Positions 35,376 through 44,944 of a stretch of 64,000 nucleotides of DNA are shown in pieces (the stretch's first letter is position 1; each line of letters opens with the position of its first letter). The DNA comes from Kitasatospora kifunensis (GTDB lineage Bacteria > Actinomycetota > Actinomycetes > Streptomycetales > Streptomycetaceae), in NCBI RefSeq assembly GCF_014203855.1, contig NZ_JACHJV010000002.1, positions 806,001 to 870,000 of the forward strand, given 5' to 3'. A program made the translations under genes and the position numbers. The notes under the pieces were generated by a model, which was not told the DNA's origin, did no database searches, and saw only the letters and a program-made list of their open reading frames with translations.

Positions 35376-38300
35376 ATGGACATGCAGGGTCTGTGGATGC
35401 GCCCGCGCAGGCGGGGCGGGAGCGCGCACGGCGAGGGGCGGGCCTCTTCGGCCCGGCCTCGGGGGCGGTTGGCGTCCTCGTCGCGGGCATGGTCGATGGT
35501 GCCGGCACTGTCGCTGGCGGCCGTGGGCCTGGCGGCCGCGCCGGCCAGCGCCGCCGGCACGGCGAGTGTGAGCGTCAGCCCGTCGTCGGCGACGGTCACC
35601 AGCGGCACCACCGAGACGTACACGATGACGGTGTCCTGCAGCGTCACCGGCGGCTGCACGGGAACGACGGTGACGTTCCCGACCACGACGCTCACCGGTG
35701 ACGGCAGCACCACCGACTTCGGCTCGTGGTTCGGCAACTCCTCGTGCGCGTCGGTGACCGAGTCGGCGGTACCGGGCACCGTCACCTACACCTATGGGAA
35801 CATTCCGACCGGCACTTCGCAGTGCACCTTCACGGTGACCCCGCCGGCTTGGACCACGTTGAACAACACGGTGGCGACGCTCACCCCGACGATCAACGGC
35901 ACGAACTTCTCGTCGAGCGCGGGTCCGTCGGCTGCGTTGACGGTGACGGCTGTCCACTCGTCCGCTCTGAGGAAGGCCAGCAGCGTCGGCTCCGTTCTGC
36001 AAGGAGGCAAGTTCAACTTCGCGGTCTACTTCTATTGCGGCACCGCTGCGGGTGCGCTGGGCGCGTCCTCGTTCAGCATCAGCGACACGCTCCCGACCAA
36101 CCTCACCGTGACCTCGGACGAGGTCATCTCCCCTGGAAGCACGGGAACGTTGTCGCTGTCGGGCGGAGTGCTGACCTACACCGACTCGACCGGAGCGGAT
36201 TGCACCAACGCGGGCTACGTCGAGATCGAGATCGACGGGACCGCGACCACGGCCGGGGTGCCGGACGCGCCTGGGAGCACGATCAGCAATACCGCCACCG
36301 CCACGGAGACCTACCTGGACGGCACGCCGGCGAGCTTCACGTCCAGCACCTCGAACGTCCAGGTCGTGCAGCGGGTGGTCCCGAACCCGTTCCTGGCTAA
36401 GACCGCCAGCACCGACTCGTACTCGAACCAGGGGTACTACAAGTTCAACGGGGTGCAATACCAGACCACGTACCCGGGGAACTGGGACGGGACGAACGAC
36501 ACCAGCACGTACGCGATTCAGCTGACCACCGGATACGCGGCCGCCGGGTTCGTCTACGGCGTGCAGGACCCGCTACCGTGCCTGAGCAATCTCAGCAGCG
36601 GAGTGTACTCGTCTAACGCCCCTGGAACGGTCTGTGCGGACCCGGCGTGGATCCCCACGCGTGTCGTCGCCGGCAGGTTCACGCCGACGTCGGCGGACTC
36701 CATCACTCTGCTCTTGAGTAACGGGACCACCCAGACGGTTGCGTATTCGAACGGCGGTTGGACGATCCCCGCCGGGCTGTCGGTATCGGAGATCGACTTC
36801 CCGCCGTTCCCGGAGGAGGCCAACAACGCCGCAAACCCGATTGGTTTCGCGCTCCAAGGGTACGCCGCTTCCACGGTCACCACGCCCGGGCTGCTGACGA
36901 ACACGGTCACCGTCAACATCTACGACCAAAGCAACACTACGACGCCGCTGGCCCCGCTCGAGACCAACCCCGCATCCATCCTGGTGGAGAGTGCCAACAA
37001 CTCGATCATCTATCCGGCCGTCAGCGCGACCAACGAGGGCGGCTGCGTCGAGCAGGCGGCTGTGCAGACAGGGTTGGAGATGCCGACCGCGCCCAACAGC
37101 GCTATCTACATCGACTACCTGGCCCCGGTCGGCGCATCAGTCACCTCAAGCCTGACGCAGGTGTTCTCGGTCGTCCAGGTGCAGGGCGCCGGTGGCTTCG
37201 CCGTGCCCGGAGGCAATTCCTACAGCGCGACAGTGACCGGGACCTCGACGCCGAACTACAACGGCACCGGCCGCACCTTGTACCAGTGGATCTTCCCCGC
37301 TGGCACGATCCTCAAGCCCGGTGACTACAACATCGCAGCCGCTGTGAACGTGAACCTCGGCGCAGGCTGTGACGGCACCTTCAACAACGACCTGACCGCC
37401 GGCTACGGCACCCAGCTGACCGCCTGTCAGACTCCGGGCGGCGCGGTCCCGACCAACCCGTCCGCGGACAGTGACCTGCAATCCAACGGCTCCCCGGTCG
37501 CGAACAACTACTGCGGGGCCTCCGCCCCGCTGACCGTCGCGGCGATCGACCCGGCGTTCTCGGTGGACAAGACGGTGCAGGGCAACCTGGACGCCTCGCC
37601 CGTCTCGGCGGGGGGAATCGGTGACGTCAGCCCCACCGGGGGCACGGCCACGTACAACGTGACGTTCACCAACACCGGCCAGTCGAACCTGACCAACCCG
37701 GTGATGTACGACCTGCTCCCGGCGGTGGGCGACACCGATGCGACCTCGACCACGGCGCGCGGCTCACAGTTTCCGGTCACCCTGACCGGGGTCGGGCCGG
37801 TGCCGGCGGGCGTGACCGTCTCCTACTCGACGGCGACCAACCCGTGCCGCCCCGAGGTGCTGGCGACCAACCCCGGGTGCGTCAGCAACTGGACGACCAC
37901 ACTGCCCTCCCCGCTCTCCTCGGTCACGGCGCTCAAATTCGTCTACACCGGCACCGTGTACGTCTCCGGCGGCGCCGGGATCAACAGCTTCTCGATCCCG
38001 ATCACCGTGTCCACCCCGATCAGCACGCCGGGCAACGTGGCCTGGAACACCGTGGGCACCACCGCCGACGCCGGCACCGGCGGAGCGGCGCTGGCCCCGG
38101 CCGAGTCCTCCCGCACCGGCCTCAAGGCCGACAACGCGGCCCCGACGGTGACCAAGACCGTGGTCAGCCCGACGACCCCGGTCACCGCGGCCGGGCAGAC
38201 GGTCACCTACAGCTTCACGGTGACCAACACCACCGCCGTCACCCTGACCGGCGTCACCGTCAACGACACCCAGAGCGCCCCGGCAGGCCCCCTGGCCTCC

Positions 38301-38795
38301 GGTCCGACCTGCCAGCAGCTGACCGGTCCGGCCGCAACGTGCTCGGGGTCCTCCGCCACCCTCGCACCGGGCCAGTCGGCCACCTTCACCGCCACCTACA
38401 CCACCACCGCGGCCGACATCGACCACGGCGGCATCAACGACTCGGCCACCGCTACCGGCACCCCGCCCACCGGAGGCGCGATCACAGGACCGGCGTCGAG
38501 CGCCACCGTCCCGGTCGCCACACTGCACATCGCCAAGACGGTCACCCCGCCCGGCCCGGCCAACTCCGGCCAGGTGCTGACCTACACCATCACCGTCACC
38601 AACCCCGGCACCGCCACCTACACCGGGGCGACCATCACCGACAACATGGCCGGCACCCTCGACCAGGGCACCCTGACCGGCACCCCGACCGCCAGCACCG
38701 GCACCGCCACCATCACCGGCACCAACCTGACCTGGACCGGAGACGTGCCCGCCGGCGCCACCGCCACCATCACCTACCAAGTCACCGTCAACTAG
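35376..38795 (+). CDS. Giant secreted DUF11-repeat surface protein without its own anchor
   Basis: About 1139 aa from ATG 35376 (the in-frame GTG 35373 is possible). Residues 1-60 are a long signal peptide (SRAWSMVPALSLAAVGLAAA PASA region). The body is Thr/Ser/Gly-rich beta sandwich: an N-terminal domain, several unrecognised beta domains (residues 110-730), then DUF11-type repeats (about 730-1139) with FSVDKTVQG, PTVTKTVVSPTTPVTAAGQT and HIAKTVTPPGPANSGQVLTY starts. It ends abruptly at ITYQVTVN, where normal DUF11 domains continue for two more strands containing a Cys pair. There is no membrane helix or sorting tag. Fifteen bases later a small protein supplies those strands and the tag. Proposed role: surface adhesin or stalk protein. 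Confidence 0.85.
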   Translation: MDMQGLWMRPRRRGGSAHGEGRASSARPRGRLASSSRAWSMVPALSLAAVGLAAAPASAAGTASVSVSPSSATVTSGTTETYTMTVSCSVTGGCTGTTVTFPTTTLTGDGSTTDFGSWFGNSSCASVTESAVPGTVTYTYGNIPTGTSQCTFTVTPPAWTTLNNTVATLTPTINGTNFSSSAGPSAALTVTAVHSSALRKASSVGSVLQGGKFNFAVYFYCGTAAGALGASSFSISDTLPTNLTVTSDEVISPGSTGTLSLSGGVLTYTDSTGADCTNAGYVEIEIDGTATTAGVPDAPGSTISNTATATETYLDGTPASFTSSTSNVQVVQRVVPNPFLAKTASTDSYSNQGYYKFNGVQYQTTYPGNWDGTNDTSTYAIQLTTGYAAAGFVYGVQDPLPCLSNLSSGVYSSNAPGTVCADPAWIPTRVVAGRFTPTSADSITLLLSNGTTQTVAYSNGGWTIPAGLSVSEIDFPPFPEEANNAANPIGFALQGYAASTVTTPGLLTNTVTVNIYDQSNTTTPLAPLETNPASILVESANNSIIYPAVSATNEGGCVEQAAVQTGLEMPTAPNSAIYIDYLAPVGASVTSSLTQVFSVVQVQGAGGFAVPGGNSYSATVTGTSTPNYNGTGRTLYQWIFPAGTILKPGDYNIAAAVNVNLGAGCDGTFNNDLTAGYGTQLTACQTPGGAVPTNPSADSDLQSNGSPVANNYCGASAPLTVAAIDPAFSVDKTVQGNLDASPVSAGGIGDVSPTGGTATYNVTFTNTGQSNLTNPVMYDLLPAVGDTDATSTTARGSQFPVTLTGVGPVPAGVTVSYSTATNPCRPEVLATNPGCVSNWTTTLPSPLSSVTALKFVYTGTVYVSGGAGINSFSIPITVSTPISTPGNVAWNTVGTTADAGTGGAALAPAESSRTGLKADNAAPTVTKTVVSPTTPVTAAGQTVTYSFTVTNTTAVTLTGVTVNDTQSAPAGPLASGPTCQQLTGPAATCSGSSATLAPGQSATFTATYTTTAADIDHGGINDSATATGTPPTGGAITGPASSATVPVATLHIAKTVTPPGPANSGQVLTYTITVTNPGTATYTGATITDNMAGTLDQGTLTGTPTASTGTATITGTNLTWTGDVPAGATATITYQVTVN

Positions 38796-38810
38796 ACAGG
38801 AACACCAGCC

Positions 38811-39137
38811 ATGCCCGTGCACCCCCTCCCCAAGCCCCCGCGCAGACGCCTGGGTCGCAGCGCGGCCCTGGGCGCTCTGGCGGCCACCGCCCTGACCGTC
38901 CTGGCCGGTGCGGCCCACGCCACCGGCACACCCCAACCCCGCGACGCCGACGGCAACCTCTCCAACCACGTCACCTCCACCTCACCGGGCGCCAACTGCG
39001 TCACCAGCACCGAACCCGGCTGCTCCACCCTCACCGTGCACGCAGTACCGATGATCGACCCGGGGATGGCCGCCCTGGCGCTCGTTCCGGCCGGACTCGG
39101 CACCCTGGTGATCCTGCGACGACGCACCACCGCATAG
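38811..39137 (+). CDS. Small secreted anchor protein: DUF11 terminal strands plus VPMIDP exosortase tag
   Basis: The 108-aa product has its own signal peptide (RRLGRSAALGALAATALTVL, cleavage near AHA). A short segment NLSNHVTSTSPGANCVTSTE then PGC and LTVHA has the sequence pattern of the last strands of DUF11 domains (LTNxVTSxxPGxNC...PxC...TVxV). It ends with the tag VPMIDP at 79-84, a helix (AALALVPAGLGTLVIL) and RRRTTA. It follows the giant protein by 15 bases (AGGA upstream), so the two are co-transcribed. I infer that it binds the incomplete last DUF11 domain of the large protein by strand complementation and is anchored by an exosortase. A second pair is at 44945/46623. Confidence 0.8.
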   Translation: MPVHPLPKPPRRRLGRSAALGALAATALTVLAGAAHATGTPQPRDADGNLSNHVTSTSPGANCVTSTEPGCSTLTVHAVPMIDPGMAALALVPAGLGTLVILRRRTTA

Positions 39138-39163
39138 CCCCACCACCACCGCACCACCACCAG

Positions 39164-39220
39164 AGCCCTGGCTCCGGCCGACGCAAGAGCATCCGCTCCG
39201 AGTCGGCCGGAGCCAGGGCT
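39164..39220 (+). terminator. Strong hairpin terminator closing the second exosortase locus
   Basis: A perfect 19-bp stem (39164-39182 with 39202-39220) around a 19-base loop starts 27 bases after the anchor gene. It also faces the convergent minus-strand gene ending at 39447, so it may serve both. Confidence 0.8.
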
Positions 39221-39446
39221 TGAACCGCAGGCCACGCCAGGACCCGGGGCCGCCCGGTGCGCGCTGGCATCCCGCGGCGCGAGCCGGCCGCGAGCAGGCA
39301 CACCGAGCAGTGGGCGGCCATCACCGGTGGGCTGCCGCGGGAGCTGTCTGTGGACGCCGGCCTGAGTCAGAACGCCGGCACCGACGAAATCGGGACGAGG
39401 ATCGAGACCAGCCGTGCGACTGCCCCGCACGAGGCGCGTGAACCGA

Positions 39447-40610
39447 TCACCTGTCCATGAAGGGCAGCTCGTAGCCGAGCCGGAAGTCATGGTCAAGGTT
39501 GGTGAACGGTGGAATCTCGCCTCGCGCCATGGCAGCTGCGATTGTCACGATCCGCGCAGTCGCTCGGCCATCGCCAAAAGGGCTCGCCACGGATTTCAGA
39601 TTCACTGAAAGATATTCGTCGGCCAGGATGTCCAAGGCTTTTTCGATGATTTCGCCGCGCACGGCCCGGACGGCGAAGCCGGCGAAAACAGCTTCGGGTC
39701 GCCCAGTACTATCATGTAGAATGATCACGGGCTTCTTGAGGATGGTGCACTCTTCCAGTACTCCGTCTGAGTCGGAGATCAGCAGGCGCGCCGACCCGGC
39801 GAGCGCCAGAAACGCCGTGTGATCGAGCGGCGGGATGTGTCGCAGCTTGTCCATCAGGGGTTCCAGGCCGAACTCGAGAACCCGGGCAGCCGTCCGCGGG
39901 TGTACCGGAAAGACCACCGGAAGAGGAAGGGACGCCAGCTCCCTCAGGGTCCTTTCGAGCCGCAACACGTTGTCGGTGCTCTCCGGATGGTGGATGGTCG
40001 CGAGGATGAAGTCACCGCCGGCGAGTCCGTATGCGTTCAGCGTCTCCCGAGACGCAACCGTGCAAGGAGCGGCCTCCAGTGTGGACTCCACCACCGGGTC
40101 CCCGGTCACCCGGATCTGTTCCGCCCCAACCCCCTCGGCCAAGAGATTGCTGGCATTGTAGACCGTTGGCGTGCAGTGAATATCGGCCAGAACTGACACG
40201 ATCCTCCTGTTGGTCTCCTCCGGCCTGTCACGGTTGTAGGAGCGGAGCCCTGCGCCCACATGCAGGACCGGGATCCCGCAGTAGTTGCCCGCCTGGGCGC
40301 CGGCAGCAGCCGTCTCCGTGTCGCCGTGGACGATCACCAGCCTCGGCCGCCGAGCTTCGAAATACTGAACCAATCGGCCGATGCCTTTCGCGATGTGGAC
40401 TCCCCGGCTCGACCCGCCGAGCCCAGGCAGGCTGAGCCGGGCCTGGGGGAGACCGAGTGCCCGAAGAAGGAATTCCTCCGACAGCTCCCCGTCGGGCTGT
40501 GCTGTGGAGATAATCCCCGTCCCTTCGCCGAGCCCTCGAACGACCCTCGCGAGCTTGGTGATCTCCGGGCGCGCGCCCAGTACGACCGCGATTTCATGCC
40601 GATTTGTCAT
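39447..40610 (-). CDS. WecB-like UDP-GlcNAc 2-epimerase paralogue with altered catalytic residues
   Basis: The 387-aa protein aligns along its length with the epimerase at 11954 but differs at key blocks: GARPEITKL for GTRPEIIKL, QPDGEL for QHYQDDL, HVGAGLR for HVEAGLR, DRPEETNR for DMPEEINR, ATIHHPEST for ATIHRPENT, DSDGVLEE for DSGGVLEE and STGRPEA for STERPEA. Loss of the Glu of HVEAGLR and of the substrate-binding Gly and Glu should abolish normal epimerisation. The open frame and length are kept, so it may have a non-catalytic or changed function, or be early decay. It is convergent with the surface-protein operon. Confidence 0.8.
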   Translation of the reverse strand: MTNRHEIAVVLGARPEITKLARVVRGLGEGTGIISTAQPDGELSEEFLLRALGLPQARLSLPGLGGSSRGVHIAKGIGRLVQYFEARRPRLVIVHGDTETAAAGAQAGNYCGIPVLHVGAGLRSYNRDRPEETNRRIVSVLADIHCTPTVYNASNLLAEGVGAEQIRVTGDPVVESTLEAAPCTVASRETLNAYGLAGGDFILATIHHPESTDNVLRLERTLRELASLPLPVVFPVHPRTAARVLEFGLEPLMDKLRHIPPLDHTAFLALAGSARLLISDSDGVLEECTILKKPVIILHDSTGRPEAVFAGFAVRAVRGEIIEKALDILADEYLSVNLKSVASPFGDGRATARIVTIAAAMARGEIPPFTNLDHDFRLGYELPFMDR

Positions 40611-41165
40611 TTCCCACCCTGTTCAAAGGTCACTCGTGGCGCTGTCACAGGTAGCGCCGGACATCTGTATGGCCTATCTGCCGTGCTGGAGCAGCCGGAC
40701 ACCAGAACGGGCCACAGAGGCGGGCCCGCTGTTCCTCTGAGTAGACAGTCGGCGCATACCGGAACTCGGTGGCGTGGCGTCACCCACTAGCAGTAAGGCG
40801 CTCGCACCGGTGTAGAGCGGCTGCGGGGTCGATCGTGACGCCGAGAGCTCCGAACAGTTTCGAACCGTCCGGGCTTCTCCGGCGCCGCACCGACGTCTTG
40901 CTCACGGTCCCGCCACCTGGCACCGCTTCCTCTGGCGCTCTCGTCCCAGCAGGCTCCAAGTCCCAAGCACCGAGGGGAACATCAGGCGGCTCGTTCCCGC
41001 GGTAGCGAGTCCGGTGCACCAGCAAGTTTTTCCGCGTCGGCCTGATGCGGCGTCATATCTGGCCCGGCAGAGGTTCCTCACATGAGAGAGGCAATAGAAC
41101 AGGGGTCTGGTGGGAGGTGGTCCGTCCGGTCCCGTGTGCATGATGTCGACTGGAGGAGGAGTTAG
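40611..41165. promoter_or_regulatory. Divergent intergenic region between epimerase paralogue and sedolisin
   Basis: No coding frame is recognised. Both flanking genes read outward, so promoters for each should lie here. A strong Shine-Dalgarno stretch (GGAGGAGGAG near 41152-41161) precedes the sedolisin ATG. Confidence 0.5.
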
Positions 41166-43217
41166 ATGCGTTCGCGTCTTGTCACCGTAGCCATCACAGC
41201 TGTGGCCGTCTTGTTGGCGCCGGCGGCCGCGCCCTGCCAGGTGGCCTTCGCCGAGGGCGGTGCGACGCCCCTCAGGGTGGTGGTGCCCGGCACCACGGTT
41301 CCCGAGTTGGCGCGTTCACAGAAACTGGGGGAGGTGCCGGCCGACCAACAGATCTCGGTGGACCTCTGCCTGAGGCTACGCAATACCGCCGATCTGGACC
41401 ACTTCCTCCAGGCGGTCGCCACACCGGGCACACAGGAGTACGGGCACTACCTGACGCCGGAGCAGTTCACCGCTCGATTCGGCCCCACCCAGGCGGCTGT
41501 TGAACAGGTCAAGGCATACCTGACCGCACAGGGCCTGGTGGTCTCCGACGTCAGTGCCAACCGCCAGGTGATCAAGGCACACGGTGCCGCCACACAGATC
41601 GCCGCGGCCTTTGACACTCACGAGCAGACCTACCGGGATCCGAAGGCGCAACTCACCTTCTTCGCGAACGACAGCGCCGCTTCGTTGCCCGGGGACATCG
41701 CGGAGATCGTTCAGGGCGTGTCCGGGCTGAACAACCACACCGTACAAACCCCTCACCTGGCCAAGGCGGACACGAACCGGGCGCGCGCAGCGGACGCGAC
41801 CCCGTTCGGCTACGGGCCGGCCCAGTACGACGGTGCCTACCACCTCGACCAACTGGGCACCGACGGCACCGGCACGACAGTGGCACTGTGGGAGTTCGAC
41901 GGCTACGCATCCTCCAATCTTCAGGCCTACGACACGCAGTTCGGCCTGACCGGGCCGGCCGTCACCACCGTCTCGGTGGACGGCGCCAACTACGACTCCG
42001 CCCCGGGCAAGGGCCAGGGCGAGGTCGAACTGGACAGCGAGGTCCTGCGCGGCGTCGCACCCAAGGCGACCCAGCTCGTCTACGAGGCTCCGAACAACGA
42101 CCTCGGCGCCATCGACATGGCCACCCAGATCGTCACGGAGAACCGGGTATCGGTGCTCTCCATCTCCTGGGGTTCCTGTGAGGCCGACAGCACGCCCTCC
42201 TCGATGATGGCCGAGGACAACTCCTTCAGGCAGGCCAGCGCACAGGGCATCAGCATCTTCAGCGCCTCCGGGGACGACGGCTCGCGAGACTGCACCGCCA
42301 CCACGAGCGGCCCGAACGTGGAGGCAGTCGACTTCCCGGCCTCGGACCCCTTCGTAACCGCCACCGGCGGCACCGACCTGCAACTGACCGGGGACTCCTA
42401 CGCGTCGGAGAGCGCTTGGGGCAGCTCGGGCGGCGGTACGTCCACCGTGTTCGCCCAGCCCTCCTGGCAGAACGGCACGAACGTGGCCGGCGCGATGCGC
42501 ACCGTCCCGGACGTCGCCTCCAACGCCGACCCTTACAGTGGCTTCGCGATCTACACGACGGGGAGCTGGCAGCTCGTCGGCGGTACCAGTGCCGCCGCCC
42601 CGCTGTGGTCGGGATTCACCGCGCTGTACAACCAGAAGGCCCCGGCGGCGGGCAAGCCGGTCCTGGGCCAGGCCAATCCCAAGCTGTACGCGATCGCCAA
42701 CAGCGCCGACTACGGTGCCGCGTTCCATGACGTGACCGCGGGCGCCAACCAGGACTTCAGTGCGGGCCCGCGCTATGACCAGGTCACCGGCTGGGGATCG
42801 CCGAACGCCGACCGGCTGGCCGCCGCCCTGCTGGCCGGCGACACGATCACGCTCGCAAATCCCGGAAGCCAGGTCAATGCCGCCGACAGCGCGATCGACC
42901 TGCAAATCAACGCCACCGACAGCTCTACCGGGCAGACCCTGACCTACTCCGCGACCGGACTGCCACCTGGGCTGTCGATCGATCCCTCGACCGGACTGAT
43001 CTCCGGCACCCCGACCACCACGGGAGACTTCACCGTCACCGTGACCGCCACGGACACCATCGGCTCCGCCGGCACCACCACGTTCAACTGGACGATCGCA
43101 CCGGTCTTCCCGGTCCCCATGACCGGCCCTGCCATCGGCGCCGTGACGGTGGCCGCTTTGACCGGCGCCGCCCTGCGCCGCATGCGTCGCCGCGCTCCAG
43201 CGGTCAGTGGGTTGTGA
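41166..43217 (+). CDS. Sedolisin (S53) serine-carboxyl protease with Ig-like domain and VPMTGP exosortase tag
   Basis: The 683-aa preproprotein has a signal peptide (residues 1-30), an S53 activation domain (to about 215; YGHYLTPEQFTARFGPTQAA) and a catalytic domain with GEVELDSEVL (Glu and Asp), FSASGDDGSRD (oxyanion Asp) and GGTSAAAPLW (Ser). A putative-Ig (He_PIG) domain follows (LTYSATGLPPGLSIDPSTGL, SGTPTTTGDFTVTV). The C-terminus is VPMTGP at 650-655, a helix (IGAVTVAALTGAALRRM) and RRR: the same tag class as the anchor proteins. Sedolisins are acid-active endopeptidases made as secreted zymogens; here a cell-surface form is predicted. It could mature or release surface proteins; that is inference. 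Confidence 0.9.
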   Translation: MRSRLVTVAITAVAVLLAPAAAPCQVAFAEGGATPLRVVVPGTTVPELARSQKLGEVPADQQISVDLCLRLRNTADLDHFLQAVATPGTQEYGHYLTPEQFTARFGPTQAAVEQVKAYLTAQGLVVSDVSANRQVIKAHGAATQIAAAFDTHEQTYRDPKAQLTFFANDSAASLPGDIAEIVQGVSGLNNHTVQTPHLAKADTNRARAADATPFGYGPAQYDGAYHLDQLGTDGTGTTVALWEFDGYASSNLQAYDTQFGLTGPAVTTVSVDGANYDSAPGKGQGEVELDSEVLRGVAPKATQLVYEAPNNDLGAIDMATQIVTENRVSVLSISWGSCEADSTPSSMMAEDNSFRQASAQGISIFSASGDDGSRDCTATTSGPNVEAVDFPASDPFVTATGGTDLQLTGDSYASESAWGSSGGGTSTVFAQPSWQNGTNVAGAMRTVPDVASNADPYSGFAIYTTGSWQLVGGTSAAAPLWSGFTALYNQKAPAAGKPVLGQANPKLYAIANSADYGAAFHDVTAGANQDFSAGPRYDQVTGWGSPNADRLAAALLAGDTITLANPGSQVNAADSAIDLQINATDSSTGQTLTYSATGLPPGLSIDPSTGLISGTPTTTGDFTVTVTATDTIGSAGTTTFNWTIAPVFPVPMTGPAIGAVTVAALTGAALRRMRRRAPAVSGL

Positions 43218-43722
43218 CGATGTGGCCTCAATGCGCGCTATGCCGGATGGTATGCGCTATGCGGATGGAGGCGGTCTGACGGCGAAGGCACGTCAGAGCC
43301 GTGAGGCGGTGCGGCTGGAGGCCGCCGCGTTGTTCGACGAGGATGTCCCGCCAAGGGAGGTTGCCCGCAGGTTGCGGGTGACCGAGAAATCGGCCTACCA
43401 GTGGCACGCGGCCTGGCGGGAGGGCGGGGTCGGGGCGCTGACTTCACGCGGGCCGGGTGGGCGGCGGTGCAAGCTGTCGGCACGGTGCCAGGAGAAGCTG
43501 GCCGGATACCTCGACCAGGGGCCGGCCGCCCACGGTTGGGACAAGGATCAGGTGTGGACCGGTGCGCGGGTGGCCAAGCTGATCGGCCGCAAGTTCCATG
43601 TGGCCTACAGCGTCTCGGGTGCCACCCGGCTGATGCGCAGGCTCGGCTTCACCCCGCAGGTCCCCGCGCGGCGGGCCGCCGAACGCGACGAGGCGAGCCC
43701 CGCCCTTGAACCAGAGACCTGA
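43218..43722 (+). pseudogene. IS630-family transposase, 5' fragment
   Basis: From about 43230 the sequence closely follows the IS630 element of 17474-18510 (MRYADGGGLTAKARQSREAV, VPPREVARRLRVTEKSAYQW, LMRRLGFTPQVPARRAAERD) and ends abruptly at about 43693, before the frameshift site and the whole DDE domain. The left junction lies about 14 bases after the sedolisin stop, with no terminal repeat retained. Divergence from the intact copy (several substitutions) shows it is a separate, older insertion. Confidence 0.8.
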
Positions 43723-43936
43723 ACAAATCGTCGAAGCCGGCCGCATACGCCTCCAACGGGCCAGGTGCAGGCGGACACGGTACACGTGCGGTCATCGCAG
43801 CACCCCCAGCCTCATGAATTCACCGTGCTGGCCGGGTCTAGTGACGGAGTGTGAGATCAGCGAGGGAGGGTGCCCCGACCTGCGATGATTCAGCTTCTCA
43901 AGGACTTGATCATCGTGGGGAGGAGGCACCCTCCGG

Positions 43937-44491
43937 GTGTCGAAGCTTACCGAGTGGGCGGAGAGCCTGTCATTGTCGGCGGGTGGGCGGAAACTGGTGG
44001 GCAAGGCGGGGATCGTGCCGGTGCGTCGCCTGGCCGACAAGGTCGGGCTGACCGACGCGCTCAGCACTGCGCTGGTGCGCCGGGACTTCCACCCTGTCCA
44101 TGACCGGGGCCAGGTGCTGGTGTCGGCGGCGTGTGCGGTGTTGCTGGGGGTGCGGTCGATCGCCGGGATCACGGTGATGCGGCAGATGGCGCTGGTGCTC
44201 GGGCGGCCGGCCTCGGCCTCGACGCTGTACCGGACGCTGGACGCGATCGGACCGGTCCAACTCGCGAAGATCACCTCAGTGCGGGCGAAGGTCCGCTCTC
44301 GTGTCCATGATCTGCTGGACCTGCGCCGGGGCGGGTTCCCGTGGATACGCGTGGACGGGCGGGAGCTGACCGGCTGGAGCGTGCTGGACATCGACGCCTC
44401 CTTCGTCCCCGCCCACTCCGAGAAGGAGGGCGCCGAGCCGCACCGCAAGGGATTTGGGAACCGCGTCCAGGCCCTGCCCGACCCCGGCTGA
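43937..44491 (+). pseudogene. IS1380-family transposase, N-terminal fragment
   Basis: GTG 43937 starts SKLTEWAESLSLSAGGRKLV and continues through AVLLGVRSIAGITVMRQMAL to WSVLDIDASFVPAHSEKEGA (first catalytic Asp block of IS1380) and then diverges at about 44460. The C-terminal half is missing here. A C-terminal half of the same broad family, in reverse orientation, is at 3028-3690. Confidence 0.75.
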
Positions 44492-44944
44492 CCACCACAC
44501 CACCGCCCCGGCGCACCGGAAGGAGGAGACCCGCAGCACCCTCGGCGAGTGGACGCCGACGACCACCGCGACGACACGCGGCCCCGCCGGCCTGCCCAAG
44601 GCAAGCAACCAGCGGAACGAAACGTCGGAAACCAGACACCCCAGCCGAACCCCTCACCCCGGCGCGCGCACGTGAACGATCGAGGCCGGCCACCCCTCCC
44701 AATCTGACAGTGCCCTTAGTTCGTCCTCTGCATTCGCGTCATATGAGCTGATAAAAACAGGCTGAAAGTGACTCAATCATGCGCCTTCTCGTCATGTAGG
44801 CCGCTTGTTCCCATCTTGTAAAGAGGTGTCCCCAATTCCTGTGTCGAAGTCGGAGATTGGACATGCCCAGACCGGATCAGAGGTCTGGTCCGTGCGGACC
44901 GAGCCATTGCCTTGCTCAGAGGCGTTTTCCTAAGTAAGGGTGAG
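44492..44944 (+). promoter_or_regulatory. Upstream region of second DUF11 gene
   Basis: The first 200 bases are IS-edge sequence without a gene. From 44700 the DNA is less GC-rich (for example 44740-44830), consistent with the promoter of the gene at 44945. The ribosome binding site AAGGGTG lies just before the ATG and is shared with the pseudogene at 30791. Confidence 0.45.

Noticed and set aside
38793..38813. Stop-codon readthrough joining the giant protein to the anchor protein (same frame here)
   Set aside because: The second pair (46604-46625) is out of frame, and both small proteins have their own signal peptide and ribosome binding site.
35205..38969. Long minus-strand open frames (417 and 401 codons) and plus-strand +1 frames across the giant surface gene
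   Set aside because: Low-complexity Arg/Gly/Val translations opposite a protein with signal peptide and DUF11 repeats; typical GC-driven shadow frames.
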